Source: Bacteroidales bacterium (GTDB lineage: Bacteria > Bacteroidota > Bacteroidia > Bacteroidales > Tenuifilaceae). Taken from it: a DNA stretch of 13,908 bases. A model generated the notes under the pieces. The model did not search any database. It had not been told where the DNA came from and saw only the letters and a program-made list of their open reading frames with translations. Both the position numbers and the translations under genes were made by a program. Location: positions 1 through 13,908 of the forward strand of contig WBUV01000034.1 in the NCBI GenBank assembly GCA_008933525.1, read 5' to 3'. Of this stretch, positions 6,833 to 13,908 are shown piece after piece. Within the stretch, counting starts at the first letter, position 1, and each line of letters opens with the position of its first letter.

Positions 6833-7261
6833 ATGGCCGAAATTTCTACAAGGATTGATAAGTGGCTTTGGAGCGTGCGGATTTTTAAAACCCGCAGCAT
6901 TGCCATTGAGTTTTGTAGAAAGGGTAGGGTAACAATCAACGGAAATATGGTTAAGCCTGCCCGCGAGGTTCAGGTTGGCGATACCGTTGTGGTGCGTAAA
7001 CCTCCTGTTAATTATACCTTTAAGGTAAAGGGTTTTCCCAAAAGTAGGGTAGGGGCAAAACTTGTTATGGATTACCTTGAGAATTTAACTCCAGCGGATG
7101 AGTTGCAGAAGCTCGACCCTGCATTTATGGCTTTTAACATCTACCGCGAACGCGGTACTGGTCGGCCCACTAAAAAAGACCGCCGCTCATTGGACGAACT
7201 TTTCGAGGATGGATTCGAGGGTTTCGACTGGGACGATGAGGACGAGAAGGCAAAGGACTAA
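6833..7261 (+). CDS. hslR: S4-domain RNA-binding protein, heat shock protein 15 family
   Basis: This 142-residue protein carries an S4 RNA-binding domain at about residues 4-65 (RIDKWLWSVRIFKTRS, then CRKGRVTINGNMVKPA and a VGDTVVVR strand). E. coli Hsp15 binds free 50S subunits that still carry a nascent chain and helps recycle them. This protein is somewhat longer than E. coli Hsp15, with a basic segment (GRPTKKDRRS) followed by a very acidic tail (FEGFDWDDEDEKAKD). It starts one base after pth stops, which fits a shared role in rescuing stalled translation products. Its stop codon overlaps the stop of the convergent gene on the other strand. Confidence 0.88.
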   Translation: MAEISTRIDKWLWSVRIFKTRSIAIEFCRKGRVTINGNMVKPAREVQVGDTVVVRKPPVNYTFKVKGFPKSRVGAKLVMDYLENLTPADELQKLDPAFMAFNIYRERGTGRPTKKDRRSLDELFEDGFEGFDWDDEDEKAKD

Positions 7262-7776
7262 CCTTTTCTATAAACACTCTTTATCTCTCCAATATACATT
7301 CTGTGAAAATCGGACTTTGGATAGTTCTTTTGAATTATTCCCTTGTCAAAGAAATTCTCTGCTTTAAGAAAATCGGCGTATAGTTTTTCGCATTCAACAA
7401 TCAATCTCGACTCCTTAAAGGCAATTCCATTATTGGTTTTTATTGGTGTAAGTCCTGTCTCCTTTGCTTTATCGAAATCTCTGCCCGATTTTGCTCCGCA
7501 AAAATTTAAAGCATCACGGTGTTGCTCATCAAAGAAATTGAGTGTGAAATGGTTGTTGTGCTCTGTGAACTCAAATGTGTAGCGCTGAGGTCTAATAAAT
7601 ATAAAAGCTACGGGCTTATTCCATAGTATCCCAAATCCACCCCACGATGCGGTCATAGTGTTGAATTTCTGCTCATCGCCAGCGGTAATAAGCATCCAAT
7701 CGTTATCCAATGAGTTGAAAAGGTTCTCAATTAACTCAAATGGTGATATCAGGCTGAAATTGTCAATCTTTTCCAT
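7258..7776 (-). CDS. Flavin reductase-like FMN-binding split-barrel protein
   Basis: This 172-residue protein belongs to the flavin reductase-like family, whose members bind FMN and either reduce flavin with NAD(P)H or use it for other redox chemistry. The diagnostic segment is FNTMTASWGGFG (38-49) followed by KPVAFIFIRPQRYT (54-67), which forms the FMN phosphate and isoalloxazine pocket. TLNFF (78-82) and FCGAKSGRDFDK (92-103) follow as in the family. I place the start at ATG 7776, one base after the stop of the upstream transporter gene. An in-frame TTG at 7794 would add six residues and overlap that gene. It is the last gene of the minus-strand operon. The partner that uses the flavin is not evident. 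Confidence 0.85.
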   Translation of the reverse strand: MEKIDNFSLISPFELIENLFNSLDNDWMLITAGDEQKFNTMTASWGGFGILWNKPVAFIFIRPQRYTFEFTEHNNHFTLNFFDEQHRDALNFCGAKSGRDFDKAKETGLTPIKTNNGIAFKESRLIVECEKLYADFLKAENFFDKGIIQKNYPKSDFHRMYIGEIKSVYRKG

Positions 7777-7777
7777 A

Positions 7778-8656
7778 TTAAATCTCAATTCCAAAATAGT
7801 TTCTAATCAAAAGGCCAATTCCAAAAGTTAGCGCAGATACTCCTAGGCTAATTACTGTCATTTCAAGGAATCGATGCTTGAAGTTTAAATCCTTGGCTAC
7901 TGATATGTAGTAGTTGAAAAGGAATATTATCAATACTGCCGAGAATAAAGCAATAATCAACGCCTTAAAGTATGACGTTAGAAGTAGGAATGGTGCAATT
8001 AAAATTGCAACGGTAAGTACGTAGGCAATTCCTGTATACAAGGCCGATTTTCCAGCATTTTTCTCCCCTTCTGTCTTTACAGAAAGGTACTGCGATGCTG
8101 CCATTGAAAGCGATGCAGCAATACCTGTAATAAGCCCTACAATTGCAATTAGTTTTGTGTTTTGCAGTGCAAGGCTAAAGCCTGCAAGTGCCCCTGTGAG
8201 TTCTACTAGGGCATCGTTTAGGCCAAGAACAATGGAGCCGATATAGTCCAAACGCTCCTCCTTAATCATATCTATAAGTTCTTTCTCGTGCGCTTCCTCC
8301 GATTCCATTATGTCTTTTATTTGAGGAAGGTGAGGTATTAGTTGTTCGTAGATGCTTTGGGCGTTAACTTCCTGCTTTTCCATTAGTTTGATGGCAAATG
8401 TTAAGCCTAAAACCTTAGCCATAAGAACAAAGAAATTTACTCTTGAACTTTTTGGTTTTACTTCTTTTCCAGAAATACCTTTGAAAAAATTATAGTGGTC
8501 GAGTTCTTCACCAGCAATTCTGGCCAAAACATTCTTGTTGGCTTCGTCCTTCTCAATGGCGGCTAAACGTTTGTATATGTGGAATCCAGTAATCTCTTCT
8601 TGTTGTGCTTTAAGGACGATTCTGTCAAATTCTGCTTTATCAATCAAATTGCTCAT
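7778..8656 (-). CDS. Ferritin-like / VIT1 (CCC1) family metal transporter, MbfA-like
   Basis: This 292-residue inner-membrane protein has a cytoplasmic ferritin/rubrerythrin-like domain (about 1-130) fused to a VIT1/CCC1 membrane domain (about 136-292). The di-iron site is suggested by E20 and by two ExxH motifs, E51-H54 (EELDHYNFF) and E120-H123 (EEAHEKE). The transporter part shows the VIT1 signatures GLNDALVELTGALAGFS (145-161) and ASLSMAASQYLSVKTEGE (181-198), with about five hydrophobic segments. The same architecture in MbfA of Agrobacterium and Bradyrhizobium exports iron and protects against peroxide. Iron or manganese transport here is inferred from that. It lies 10 bases after cutC and one base before the flavin reductase gene, in a metal/redox context. 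Confidence 0.9.
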   Translation of the reverse strand: MSNLIDKAEFDRIVLKAQQEEITGFHIYKRLAAIEKDEANKNVLARIAGEELDHYNFFKGISGKEVKPKSSRVNFFVLMAKVLGLTFAIKLMEKQEVNAQSIYEQLIPHLPQIKDIMESEEAHEKELIDMIKEERLDYIGSIVLGLNDALVELTGALAGFSLALQNTKLIAIVGLITGIAASLSMAASQYLSVKTEGEKNAGKSALYTGIAYVLTVAILIAPFLLLTSYFKALIIALFSAVLIIFLFNYYISVAKDLNFKHRFLEMTVISLGVSALTFGIGLLIRNYFGIEI

Positions 8657-8666
8657 TTTGTTAAAA

Positions 8667-9413
8667 TTAAAAATGCAAATTTAAGTACTCAACAACCATT
8701 TTTATAGACTCAACATCCGAAACTTGGTTTACGTAATCGGGAAGCGAATTTCCATTAAGAGTTAAGTTCTCCTTTCGGTAAATCATTTTGCTCTCAACAT
8801 CCTTAACACCACTCATATGGAATTCATTTGCACCAGTATTTAAAATATGTTTAATGGTGTCAGCATTTATTCCGCTACCAGGCATTATTGCAACTCTATT
8901 TGCCGCTTTTTTAACAAGTTCACACAGTAAATCAACGGAGTCGGCAGCCTTATTCTTTTGACCAGATGTTAATATATGCGTTGCTCCCGTTTTAATGATA
9001 TCCTCCAGTGCTTTATAGGGGTCAGGAGTGAAGTCGAATGCTCTATGGAATGTAAATGTTAAGGGCTTACTCAGTTCAACCAATTCAGCGGTTCTTTCAG
9101 TGTCCACTTCGCCGTTTGGTAGCAGAATTCCACAAACTATTCCATTAACACCAAGTTGCTTTGCAACGAGAATATCGTTTTTGATTTGCTCAAATTCAAT
9201 GTCGGAGTAAAGGAAATCGCCAATTCTTGGGCGGATAAGTATATTTATAGCGATATCAACTCTCTCACGGATAGTTTTTATGCAACCATACGAAGGAGTT
9301 GTTCCGCCAATAAAAAGATTTTCGCAGAGTTCAATTCTTTTTGCTCCTGCTATTTGAGCGTTTATAGCACTTTGAACCGAATTGGCGCAAACCTCAAGGG
9401 TGAATCCTTTCAC
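8667..9413 (-). CDS. cutC: CutC family protein (copper homeostasis-linked)
   Basis: This 248-residue protein is a complete CutC, predicted to be a TIM-barrel-like protein in the cytoplasm. Family motifs are LEVCANS (6-12), RIELCENL (26-33), GGTTPS (36-41), IRPRIGDFLYS (60-70), TFHRAFD (121-127), ILTSG (147-151) and MPGSGI (177-182). CutC was linked to copper tolerance in E. coli genetically, but its biochemical role is still uncertain. The start is GTG. Its G overlaps the last base of the upstream TAG stop (TAGTG), which suggests translational coupling with the lipoprotein gene. The next gene, a metal transporter, begins 10 bases after the stop. Confidence 0.94.
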   Translation of the reverse strand: MKGFTLEVCANSVQSAINAQIAGAKRIELCENLFIGGTTPSYGCIKTIRERVDIAINILIRPRIGDFLYSDIEFEQIKNDILVAKQLGVNGIVCGILLPNGEVDTERTAELVELSKPLTFTFHRAFDFTPDPYKALEDIIKTGATHILTSGQKNKAADSVDLLCELVKKAANRVAIMPGSGINADTIKHILNTGANEFHMSGVKDVESKMIYRKENLTLNGNSLPDYVNQVSDVESIKMVVEYLNLHF

Positions 9414-12058
9414 TACTTCAACGCTTTTAAAACTTGCTCGCCTAAACCAATGCTATAACCCTCGGAGTAGAAAATAACTTCGCCCTTTGAGTTGATAACG
9501 GTTACTATAGGATAGTTTGTCGACAACGCTTTATTACATCCTTCGGCAATGGACTTGGCAAGTGTTTGCTCCTTATCGTATCCAAATTTCGATGAACTTG
9601 GAAGATTGCTAAAGCTATTCGGGTTGAAATCTTCGGTCATTTTATCTTTTCCAACCACAAAAACAACATTGCCTCCCCATTTGTCGAAATCGGATTTTAC
9701 AGCGGCCATATCGACCATTAAATGCTTTGTGGGCTCCTTGTTTGGTTCAACTATTGCCACAACAGCCGATTTTTCTTTCACCAATTCGCCAATTGTTCCG
9801 CTGTTTTCACCATTTAGGTTAGGGATTGCTGTTTCGGTATTAATTATTCCAGAAATCTGGCTCTGGCTGTTATTCTCGTTGAACTCAAGCGATACGGTTG
9901 TTGTTTGATTTTCCTTAATCTCAAAATACTTGAACTTGCAAAGTACCGTACCATTGCTTAACCGATTTCCGGTGATTAACCTGTAAAGTCCAGCATCTAG
10001 GCTAATTTTTGCGGGTAGATTATTTACGTTGGGGTCTGTTTCAAAATCGAGCGAAACGAATTTGCCTTTCTCCAATTTACCAATGGTGAAATGTGTGTAG
10101 TATTGTGGTTTATGAATTGGAAGATTGTTGCCAAGGTTCAAATTCAACGTGCCCTTAGGGAACACCTGCTCAGCGGTTTCTTCAAAAACCACATCGTTCC
10201 ACTTGTCGCGCATTAGGAATTGTGGACGCTTGGTTGATGGTTCAAGCCTAGCGGGGATTCCAAAACTACGGCAAGCGGCGACAAAGAATACGTTACGTGA
10301 GTATTCATCTGCAACTCTCAACTTAAATACACTTTCGGGGCTTATCGGAACTTTGTAGTAGTTGCTTTCCTTATCAATGGTGATATTTTCTTTAATCCAC
10401 TTCGCAATGCTGTATGGATTGTTGCGGAAGAAGCCAATTTCGTCGAATGTGAATGAGTTTTGTAGGAAACTTCTCCAAGGTGTAACGAACTCTCTGCCAA
10501 TTCTAGGCGAAAGAACGTACTTGTCGAAATCCTTAAAGTCTCTGCTGTCAATTATCGAAGGGAAAGAATCAACGGTTGCAATGTGGTCCTGCAATGTTGA
10601 TGCTGTAATATCGTGCAAATCCTTCTCTGATATACTATTAAGAATAGCCAATCCTACTGTTAAATCCTTTCCGTCAAGTTCCTTGATGAAGTTGTAAATC
10701 TCCTGCCAATTTCCGCGGCTCAGTTTTAGGTATTTCCAGGTTTCATCAATGTTTACTCCCTTTTCCATTGCAAGATTTGCTGCCGATGCAGAGTCAATAA
10801 ATGTTGCAATGAATTTATTGCGAATGGCATCCTCTTCCTTTAACCTAGCGTTATTAGCTTCGGCTTTTGATTGGTCTGCTTGGGCTACAGGTTGCTCTGC
10901 TGGAGGCGTTAAAGTTAAATCCAAATCTGTAAAGTTTGGATTTTCTACAATGCTAATAGTTATATCAGTTGCATCTTTATCGGCTTTGGAAAAACCAATC
11001 CTATTATCTTTCGATGCCCATACTATTAAATCGCCAAATCCTGTAGTGAGTGAGCACGTGCCCTCCTCGTTGGTTTGTTTTGTTCCTATTGGATAAAACT
11101 CCGCATAATTGTAAAGTTGAAACTCAATTTTAGCTTCGCTTACAGCATTTCCATTTTCGTCAACTACTTTAATGTTGAGGTTTTTGGTTGGAGCATAGTT
11201 GCCAAGCAGGTTGATTTCGGTGAACCATTCCGAATCGGTTAGTTTTTCTTCGTTACCGGTGTATTTGCCGAATACGAAAGTGCGCATCATCATTGCTCTT
11301 TTTGCAGGGCCAGCAAACCAACCCATATTTAGTTCTGGCTCAGGTTCACAAGCGCCAAGGAAGTACCATTTGCCATCTACCCAAACTTCAACCCAGGCGT
11401 GGTTATCGTCGGTATGAGCCCAGCGTGGAGTGTATACCTGACGGGCAGGAATACCCACTGAGCGTAGCGCTGCAACTGCAAATGTAGATTCTTCACCGCA
11501 ACGGCCAAAAGCAGTTCGAACAGTAGTTAGTGGTCCCGATGTCCTTTCGTCGGTCGATTTGTAGATAACCTTCTCGTGGCACCAGTGGTTAACCTCTAGG
11601 GCTGCATCGTACATACTCAATCCTTCGAGGCGTCCTTTCAATTCTGCAAGGAAAACCTGACGGGCAGAGTCGGTATATTCATTATTGATACGATAGGGCA
11701 GGACGAAATGAAGAAAAATATCCGAAGGAATCTTTTTACCCCACTTAAAGAACGATTTAGCCTCAAGCGATGATTTTACCTGCTTTAGCACATAGTTACT
11801 GTTATGCATAGCCAAGTCGCTCAAAGGCATATAGGCGTATAGGAATTCAAAGCCTTCGCGTTCCTTTAGCGTTAGATCGCTATTTATTATTTGGTTGATA
11901 CTGGAGTCGTGTTCCTGAATCAACTTAATTCTTTCGTTGAATTTTGTTTTTACCTCCTCGCGTTGGGCTTTACTATCGATTAAATGGCGGTTAAACCAGT
12001 TTTGGCAAGAGGTTAGCATTGTGGCTATTAGGATGCTGAAGATTAATATTTTCTTCAT
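9413..12058 (-). CDS. Large transglutaminase-like lipoprotein with a second, degenerate TG-like domain and a thioredoxin-like C-terminus
   Basis: This 881-residue protein begins with a lipoprotein signal (LTSC, lipidated C18), so it should sit in the periplasm or outer membrane. Residues about 130-250 form a transglutaminase/cysteine-protease-like core: C187 in GRCGEES and H220 in DDNHAWVEVWVDG, with acidic residues in ACEPEP (236-241) where the third catalytic residue usually lies. Residues about 290-372 look like a carboxypeptidase-regulatory or transthyretin-type beta domain. Residues about 545-630 repeat the core pattern (VFFVAACRSFGIPAR at 590-604 parallels FAVAALRSVGIPAR at 193-206). 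In that repeat the catalytic cysteine position reads DEYSRN, so it is probably inactive. Residues about 762-881 resemble a thioredoxin fold without CxxC (YPIVTVINSKGEVIFYSEG). Function and substrate are unknown. It is the first gene of a four-gene operon. Confidence 0.85.
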   Translation of the reverse strand: MKKILIFSILIATMLTSCQNWFNRHLIDSKAQREEVKTKFNERIKLIQEHDSSINQIINSDLTLKEREGFEFLYAYMPLSDLAMHNSNYVLKQVKSSLEAKSFFKWGKKIPSDIFLHFVLPYRINNEYTDSARQVFLAELKGRLEGLSMYDAALEVNHWCHEKVIYKSTDERTSGPLTTVRTAFGRCGEESTFAVAALRSVGIPARQVYTPRWAHTDDNHAWVEVWVDGKWYFLGACEPEPELNMGWFAGPAKRAMMMRTFVFGKYTGNEEKLTDSEWFTEINLLGNYAPTKNLNIKVVDENGNAVSEAKIEFQLYNYAEFYPIGTKQTNEEGTCSLTTGFGDLIVWASKDNRIGFSKADKDATDITISIVENPNFTDLDLTLTPPAEQPVAQADQSKAEANNARLKEEDAIRNKFIATFIDSASAANLAMEKGVNIDETWKYLKLSRGNWQEIYNFIKELDGKDLTVGLAILNSISEKDLHDITASTLQDHIATVDSFPSIIDSRDFKDFDKYVLSPRIGREFVTPWRSFLQNSFTFDEIGFFRNNPYSIAKWIKENITIDKESNYYKVPISPESVFKLRVADEYSRNVFFVAACRSFGIPARLEPSTKRPQFLMRDKWNDVVFEETAEQVFPKGTLNLNLGNNLPIHKPQYYTHFTIGKLEKGKFVSLDFETDPNVNNLPAKISLDAGLYRLITGNRLSNGTVLCKFKYFEIKENQTTTVSLEFNENNSQSQISGIINTETAIPNLNGENSGTIGELVKEKSAVVAIVEPNKEPTKHLMVDMAAVKSDFDKWGGNVVFVVGKDKMTEDFNPNSFSNLPSSSKFGYDKEQTLAKSIAEGCNKALSTNYPIVTVINSKGEVIFYSEGYSIGLGEQVLKALK

Positions 12059-12135
12059 TTCTGTGAGTTTTGAAATAACAAATAAAAATACGCAAAATTT
12101 TGAATAGTATAACTTTTCGGTGGATTATCGTTGGG

Positions 12136-12143
12136 CAAAACTA
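12136..12143 (-). promoter_or_regulatory. Candidate -7 element for the lipoprotein-cutC-transporter operon
   Basis: Read on the minus strand this is TAGTTTTG, matching TAnnTTTG. It would start transcription near 12129 and give a leader of about 70 bases. The -33 position has only a TTTC-like sequence (12162-12165), so this is a moderate candidate. No better box is visible nearer to the start codon. Confidence 0.35.
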
Positions 12144-12182
12144 TATAGGATAGATTTTGTAGAAACATGACTTGATTCAAAT

Positions 12183-12295
12183 GATCCCAGAGGGGTCTTA
12201 TGTTTATAGGAAATATTATTCATTATTGAATTCGACCCCGGCTGGGGTCGAATATTTTGAAGTTTATTCTATGATTATAAAATCCCCCTAGGATT
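12183..12295. repeat. Cluster of three REP-like palindromic units
   Basis: Unit 1 pairs GATCCC with GGGGTC (12183-12188 and 12192-12197) and is followed by TTATGTTTATAGGAAA. Unit 2 is a near-perfect hairpin, TTCGACCCC and GGGGTCGAA (12231-12239 and 12244-12252), followed by AATATTTTGA. Unit 3 pairs AATCC with GGATT (12281-12285 and 12291-12295) and is preceded by TTCTATGATTATAAAA, which looks like the same flank in inverted orientation. From memory, many Bacteroidota intergenic regions contain short elements of the form hairpin GACCCC...GGGGTC followed by GAATGTTTATAGAAA. I could not count copies elsewhere in the genome. Confidence 0.5.
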
Positions 12296-12327
12296 AAATA
12301 AAGAACGTGCGAGAATTCGCACGTTCT
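12293..12327 (-). terminator. Intrinsic terminator of the bcp-recA operon
   Basis: AGAACGTGCGA (12302-12312) and TCGCACGTTCT (12317-12327) form a perfect 11-bp stem with a four-base loop. Read on the minus strand the stem is followed by TTATTTAATCC, a T-rich but interrupted tail. It lies about 44 bases after the recA stop codon, the right place to end that transcript. No suitable T-run follows in the plus direction. Confidence 0.7.
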
Positions 12328-12370
12328 ACAAATTTTAAAAGAGTCCCAAGGTTTAGTGTCGATTATTTTA

Positions 12371-13390
12371 TTATGCCTTTAGCGCATCTTTAATCTTTCC
12401 TTCAATCTCTGCTGATAGTTCTGGATTATCCATAATTATCTGGCGTACAGCATCTCGACCTTGCCCCAAGCGGGTTTCGCCGTAACTGAACCATGAGCCG
12501 CTTTTCTTCACTACGTTTAGTTCAGTGGCTAAATCGATAATTTCTCCTGATTTTGAAATTCCCTCACCAAACATAATGTCGAACTCTGCTTTTTTGAAAG
12601 GTGGTGCTAGTTTGTTCTTCACAATCTTAACGCGTACACGGTTACCAGTTGAGTCGTCACCATCCTTAATCTGATTCAACCTGCGAATATCAACTCTAAC
12701 TGATGCGTAAAACTTCAAGGCATTACCACCTGTTGTGGTTTCGGGGTTGCCGAACATTACGCCAATCTTATCGCGAAGCTGGTTGATGAAAATACAGCAG
12801 GTATTTGTTTTGCTGATGGTTCCAGTTAATTTACGAAGAGCCTGCGACATTAAACGAGCTTGTAATCCCATTTTGCTGTCGCCCATTTCGCCCTCAATCT
12901 CTGCCTTTGGAGTAAGTGCTGCAACCGAGTCAATTACAATGATATCAATTGCACCAGAGCGAATTAGGTTGTCGGCAATTTCAAGAGCTTGCTCACCATT
13001 ATCGGGCTGAGAAATTAGCAATGTTTCAACATCAACACCAAGTTTTTCGGCGTATGTGCGGTCGAATGCGTGCTCTGCATCAATAATTGCAGCTATGCCG
13101 CCCTGCTTTTGTGCTTCGGCAATAGCGTGGATTGCCAGTGTGGTTTTACCTGACGATTCAGGTCCGTAGATTTCCACAACCCGTCCGCGTGAGTAACCCC
13201 CAACACCAAGCGCAATATCCAACGAAAGTGAACCAGACGATATTGATGAAACCTCAGCAACCGCCTTGTCGCCCATTTTCATTATGGAACCCTTGCCAAA
13301 GTCCTTCTCAATTTTATCGAGAGTGGCCTGTAGCGCTTTTAGTTTTTCTTTGCTGACCTCTTTACGATCTTTACTTTCAGTTTTTTCCAT
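12371..13390 (-). CDS. recA: Recombinase RecA
   Basis: This 339-residue protein is the DNA strand-exchange recombinase for homologous repair. The Walker A motif GPESSGKT (76-83), the catalytic glutamate region DAEHAFD (103-109), Walker B VIDSVAAL (151-158) and the DNA-binding L2 loop [16 protein letters not shown] (212-227) are intact. The N-terminus is lysine- and glutamate-rich, about nine residues longer than E. coli RecA before the core. The C-terminus is short and lacks the strongly acidic tail of the E. coli protein. It starts 14 bases after bcp, so the two are co-transcribed. I see no E. coli- or Bacillus-type SOS box in front of either gene. Confidence 0.97.
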   Translation of the reverse strand: MEKTESKDRKEVSKEKLKALQATLDKIEKDFGKGSIMKMGDKAVAEVSSISSGSLSLDIALGVGGYSRGRVVEIYGPESSGKTTLAIHAIAEAQKQGGIAAIIDAEHAFDRTYAEKLGVDVETLLISQPDNGEQALEIADNLIRSGAIDIIVIDSVAALTPKAEIEGEMGDSKMGLQARLMSQALRKLTGTISKTNTCCIFINQLRDKIGVMFGNPETTTGGNALKFYASVRVDIRRLNQIKDGDDSTGNRVRVKIVKNKLAPPFKKAEFDIMFGEGISKSGEIIDLATELNVVKKSGSWFSYGETRLGQGRDAVRQIIMDNPELSAEIEGKIKDALKA

Positions 13391-13404
13391 TTAGGGTGTA
13401 TTTA

Positions 13405-13872
13405 TTACTTTTTTAACTCTGTTAATATTTGAGTAACGTGCTCTTTTGTGTCTACTTTATCAAAAATATGGCTTATAATTCCATTTTTGTCAATAACAAA
13501 TGTTGTTCTCAGAATACCCATATACGCTTTGCCGTACATTTTCTTTTCGCCCCAAACTCCATAAGCGTTGGCAACTTCTTTTTCAGTATCGGCAACTAAG
13601 CGGAATGGAAGTGAATATTTTTGGATGAATGATTGGTGCGATTTTGCGCTATCAGGGCTAACACCAACAACCTCCATCCCTAGCTTCTGTAAATCCTCAT
13701 AACCATCTCTCAGGCTGCAAGCTTCGGCTGTACATCCCGATGTGTTATCCTTTGGGTAGAAGTATAGCACTAAAATCTTCCCCTTGTAATCCGATAACGT
13801 AATACTCTTGCCATCCTGATCAATCCCTTTGAAATCAGGAGCCTTATCGCCAATGTTTAATTTTGTTTTCAT
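13405..13872 (-). CDS. bcp: Thioredoxin-dependent thiol peroxidase (Bcp/PrxQ peroxiredoxin)
   Basis: This 155-residue cytoplasmic peroxiredoxin reduces hydrogen peroxide and organic hydroperoxides with electrons from thioredoxin. The peroxidatic cysteine is C47 in the SGCTAEAC motif, and C52 five residues later is the resolving cysteine typical of the PrxQ/Bcp subfamily. GDKAPDF (8-14), VLYFYPKDNT (35-44) and VVGVSPDS (68-75) are further family marks. The length is standard. The start ATG lies 36 bases from the right edge of the window. It is the first visible gene of an operon with recA, 14 bases apart, linking peroxide removal to DNA repair. Confidence 0.95.
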   Translation of the reverse strand: MKTKLNIGDKAPDFKGIDQDGKSITLSDYKGKILVLYFYPKDNTSGCTAEACSLRDGYEDLQKLGMEVVGVSPDSAKSHQSFIQKYSLPFRLVADTEKEVANAYGVWGEKKMYGKAYMGILRTTFVIDKNGIISHIFDKVDTKEHVTQILTELKK

Positions 13873-13887
13873 AGTTTGTTAGTTTTG

Positions 13888-13895
13888 TAAAGTTA
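13888..13895 (-). promoter_or_regulatory. Weak -7-like element upstream of bcp
   Basis: Read on the minus strand this is TAACTTTA, one base off TAnnTTTG. It is suitably placed for a start near 13881. The -33 box would lie outside the window, so it cannot be checked. Confidence 0.25.
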
Positions 13896-13908
13896 TAAAG
13901 AATCAATT

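Larger units (their letters stand above)
12059..12370. other. Intergenic region of 312 bases with hairpins and no gene
   Basis: This spacer lies between the lipoprotein operon and recA, both on the minus strand. From left to right it holds a candidate promoter for the lipoprotein operon, three small hairpins that look like degenerate copies of an intergenic repeat (12183-12295), and the recA terminator hairpin (12302-12327). I see no coding frame worth reporting. Confidence 0.7.

Noticed and set aside
7777..7794. In-frame TTG at 7794 as the start of the flavin reductase-like protein.
   Set aside because: It would overlap the upstream stop by 17 bases and add six non-family residues. ATG at 7776, one base after that stop, is the simpler start.
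9549..11487. Several plus-strand frames of 60-120 codons opposite the large lipoprotein gene.
   Set aside because: All lie antisense to a long protein with clear domains. Their products are serine- and leucine-rich low-information sequences typical of shadows.
1..13908. Defence system, prophage, integrative element or biosynthetic cluster.
   Set aside because: I found no nuclease, transposase, integrase, toxin-antitoxin pair or CRISPR repeat. Base composition and gene content look uniform and chromosomal throughout.

Overview
The window comes from a member of the Bacteroidota, probably class Bacteroidia. The evidence is a low-GC sequence, AT-rich translation starts with little Shine-Dalgarno character, promoters of the TTTG...TAnnTTTG type, Bacteroidota-style lipoproteins, a fused amino-acid-lipid acyltransferase, and an L25/CTC protein of about 190 residues. 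Most of the genes are ordinary chromosomal genes. I see no transposase, phage gene, CRISPR array, tRNA or rRNA.

Layout. At the left edge, on the minus strand, lies the N-terminal part of a small exported protein of unknown function (1-309). A divergent intergenic region follows. The plus strand then carries a two-domain O-/N-acyltransferase for amino-acid lipids (606-2438) ending at a clear intrinsic terminator, a lipoprotein M19 dipeptidase (2531-3760), the ribosome-assembly GTPase EngB (3925-4557), PRPP synthetase (4600-5544), and the compact cluster rplY-pth-hslR (5680-7261). The minus strand then carries a four-gene operon, read right to left: a large transglutaminase-like lipoprotein (12058-9413), cutC, a ferritin-like/VIT1 metal transporter, and a flavin reductase-like protein. 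These genes overlap or are separated by 1-10 bases. The stop codon of the last one interlocks with the stop codon of hslR. After a 312-base spacer with several hairpins, bcp and recA form a second minus-strand operon.

How the genes work together. engB, rplY, pth and hslR all serve the ribosome or translation (50S assembly, 5S rRNA binding, peptidyl-tRNA recycling, rescue of stalled 50S). prs supplies PRPP next to them, an arrangement that resembles the prs-ctc-pth order of other bacteria. The minus operon joins two genes linked to metal homeostasis (cutC and an MbfA-like VIT1 protein) to an envelope lipoprotein and a flavoprotein. bcp-recA pairs peroxide detoxification with DNA repair.

Main discovery candidate. 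The 5' leader of rplY contains a hairpin whose internal loop has the sequence GAUGG opposite GAGUA. Those are the bases of loop E of 5S rRNA, the binding site of L25 itself. This points to autogenous control of L25 by molecular mimicry. The apical loop of the same hairpin is also complementary to a segment just upstream, which could create a competing fold.
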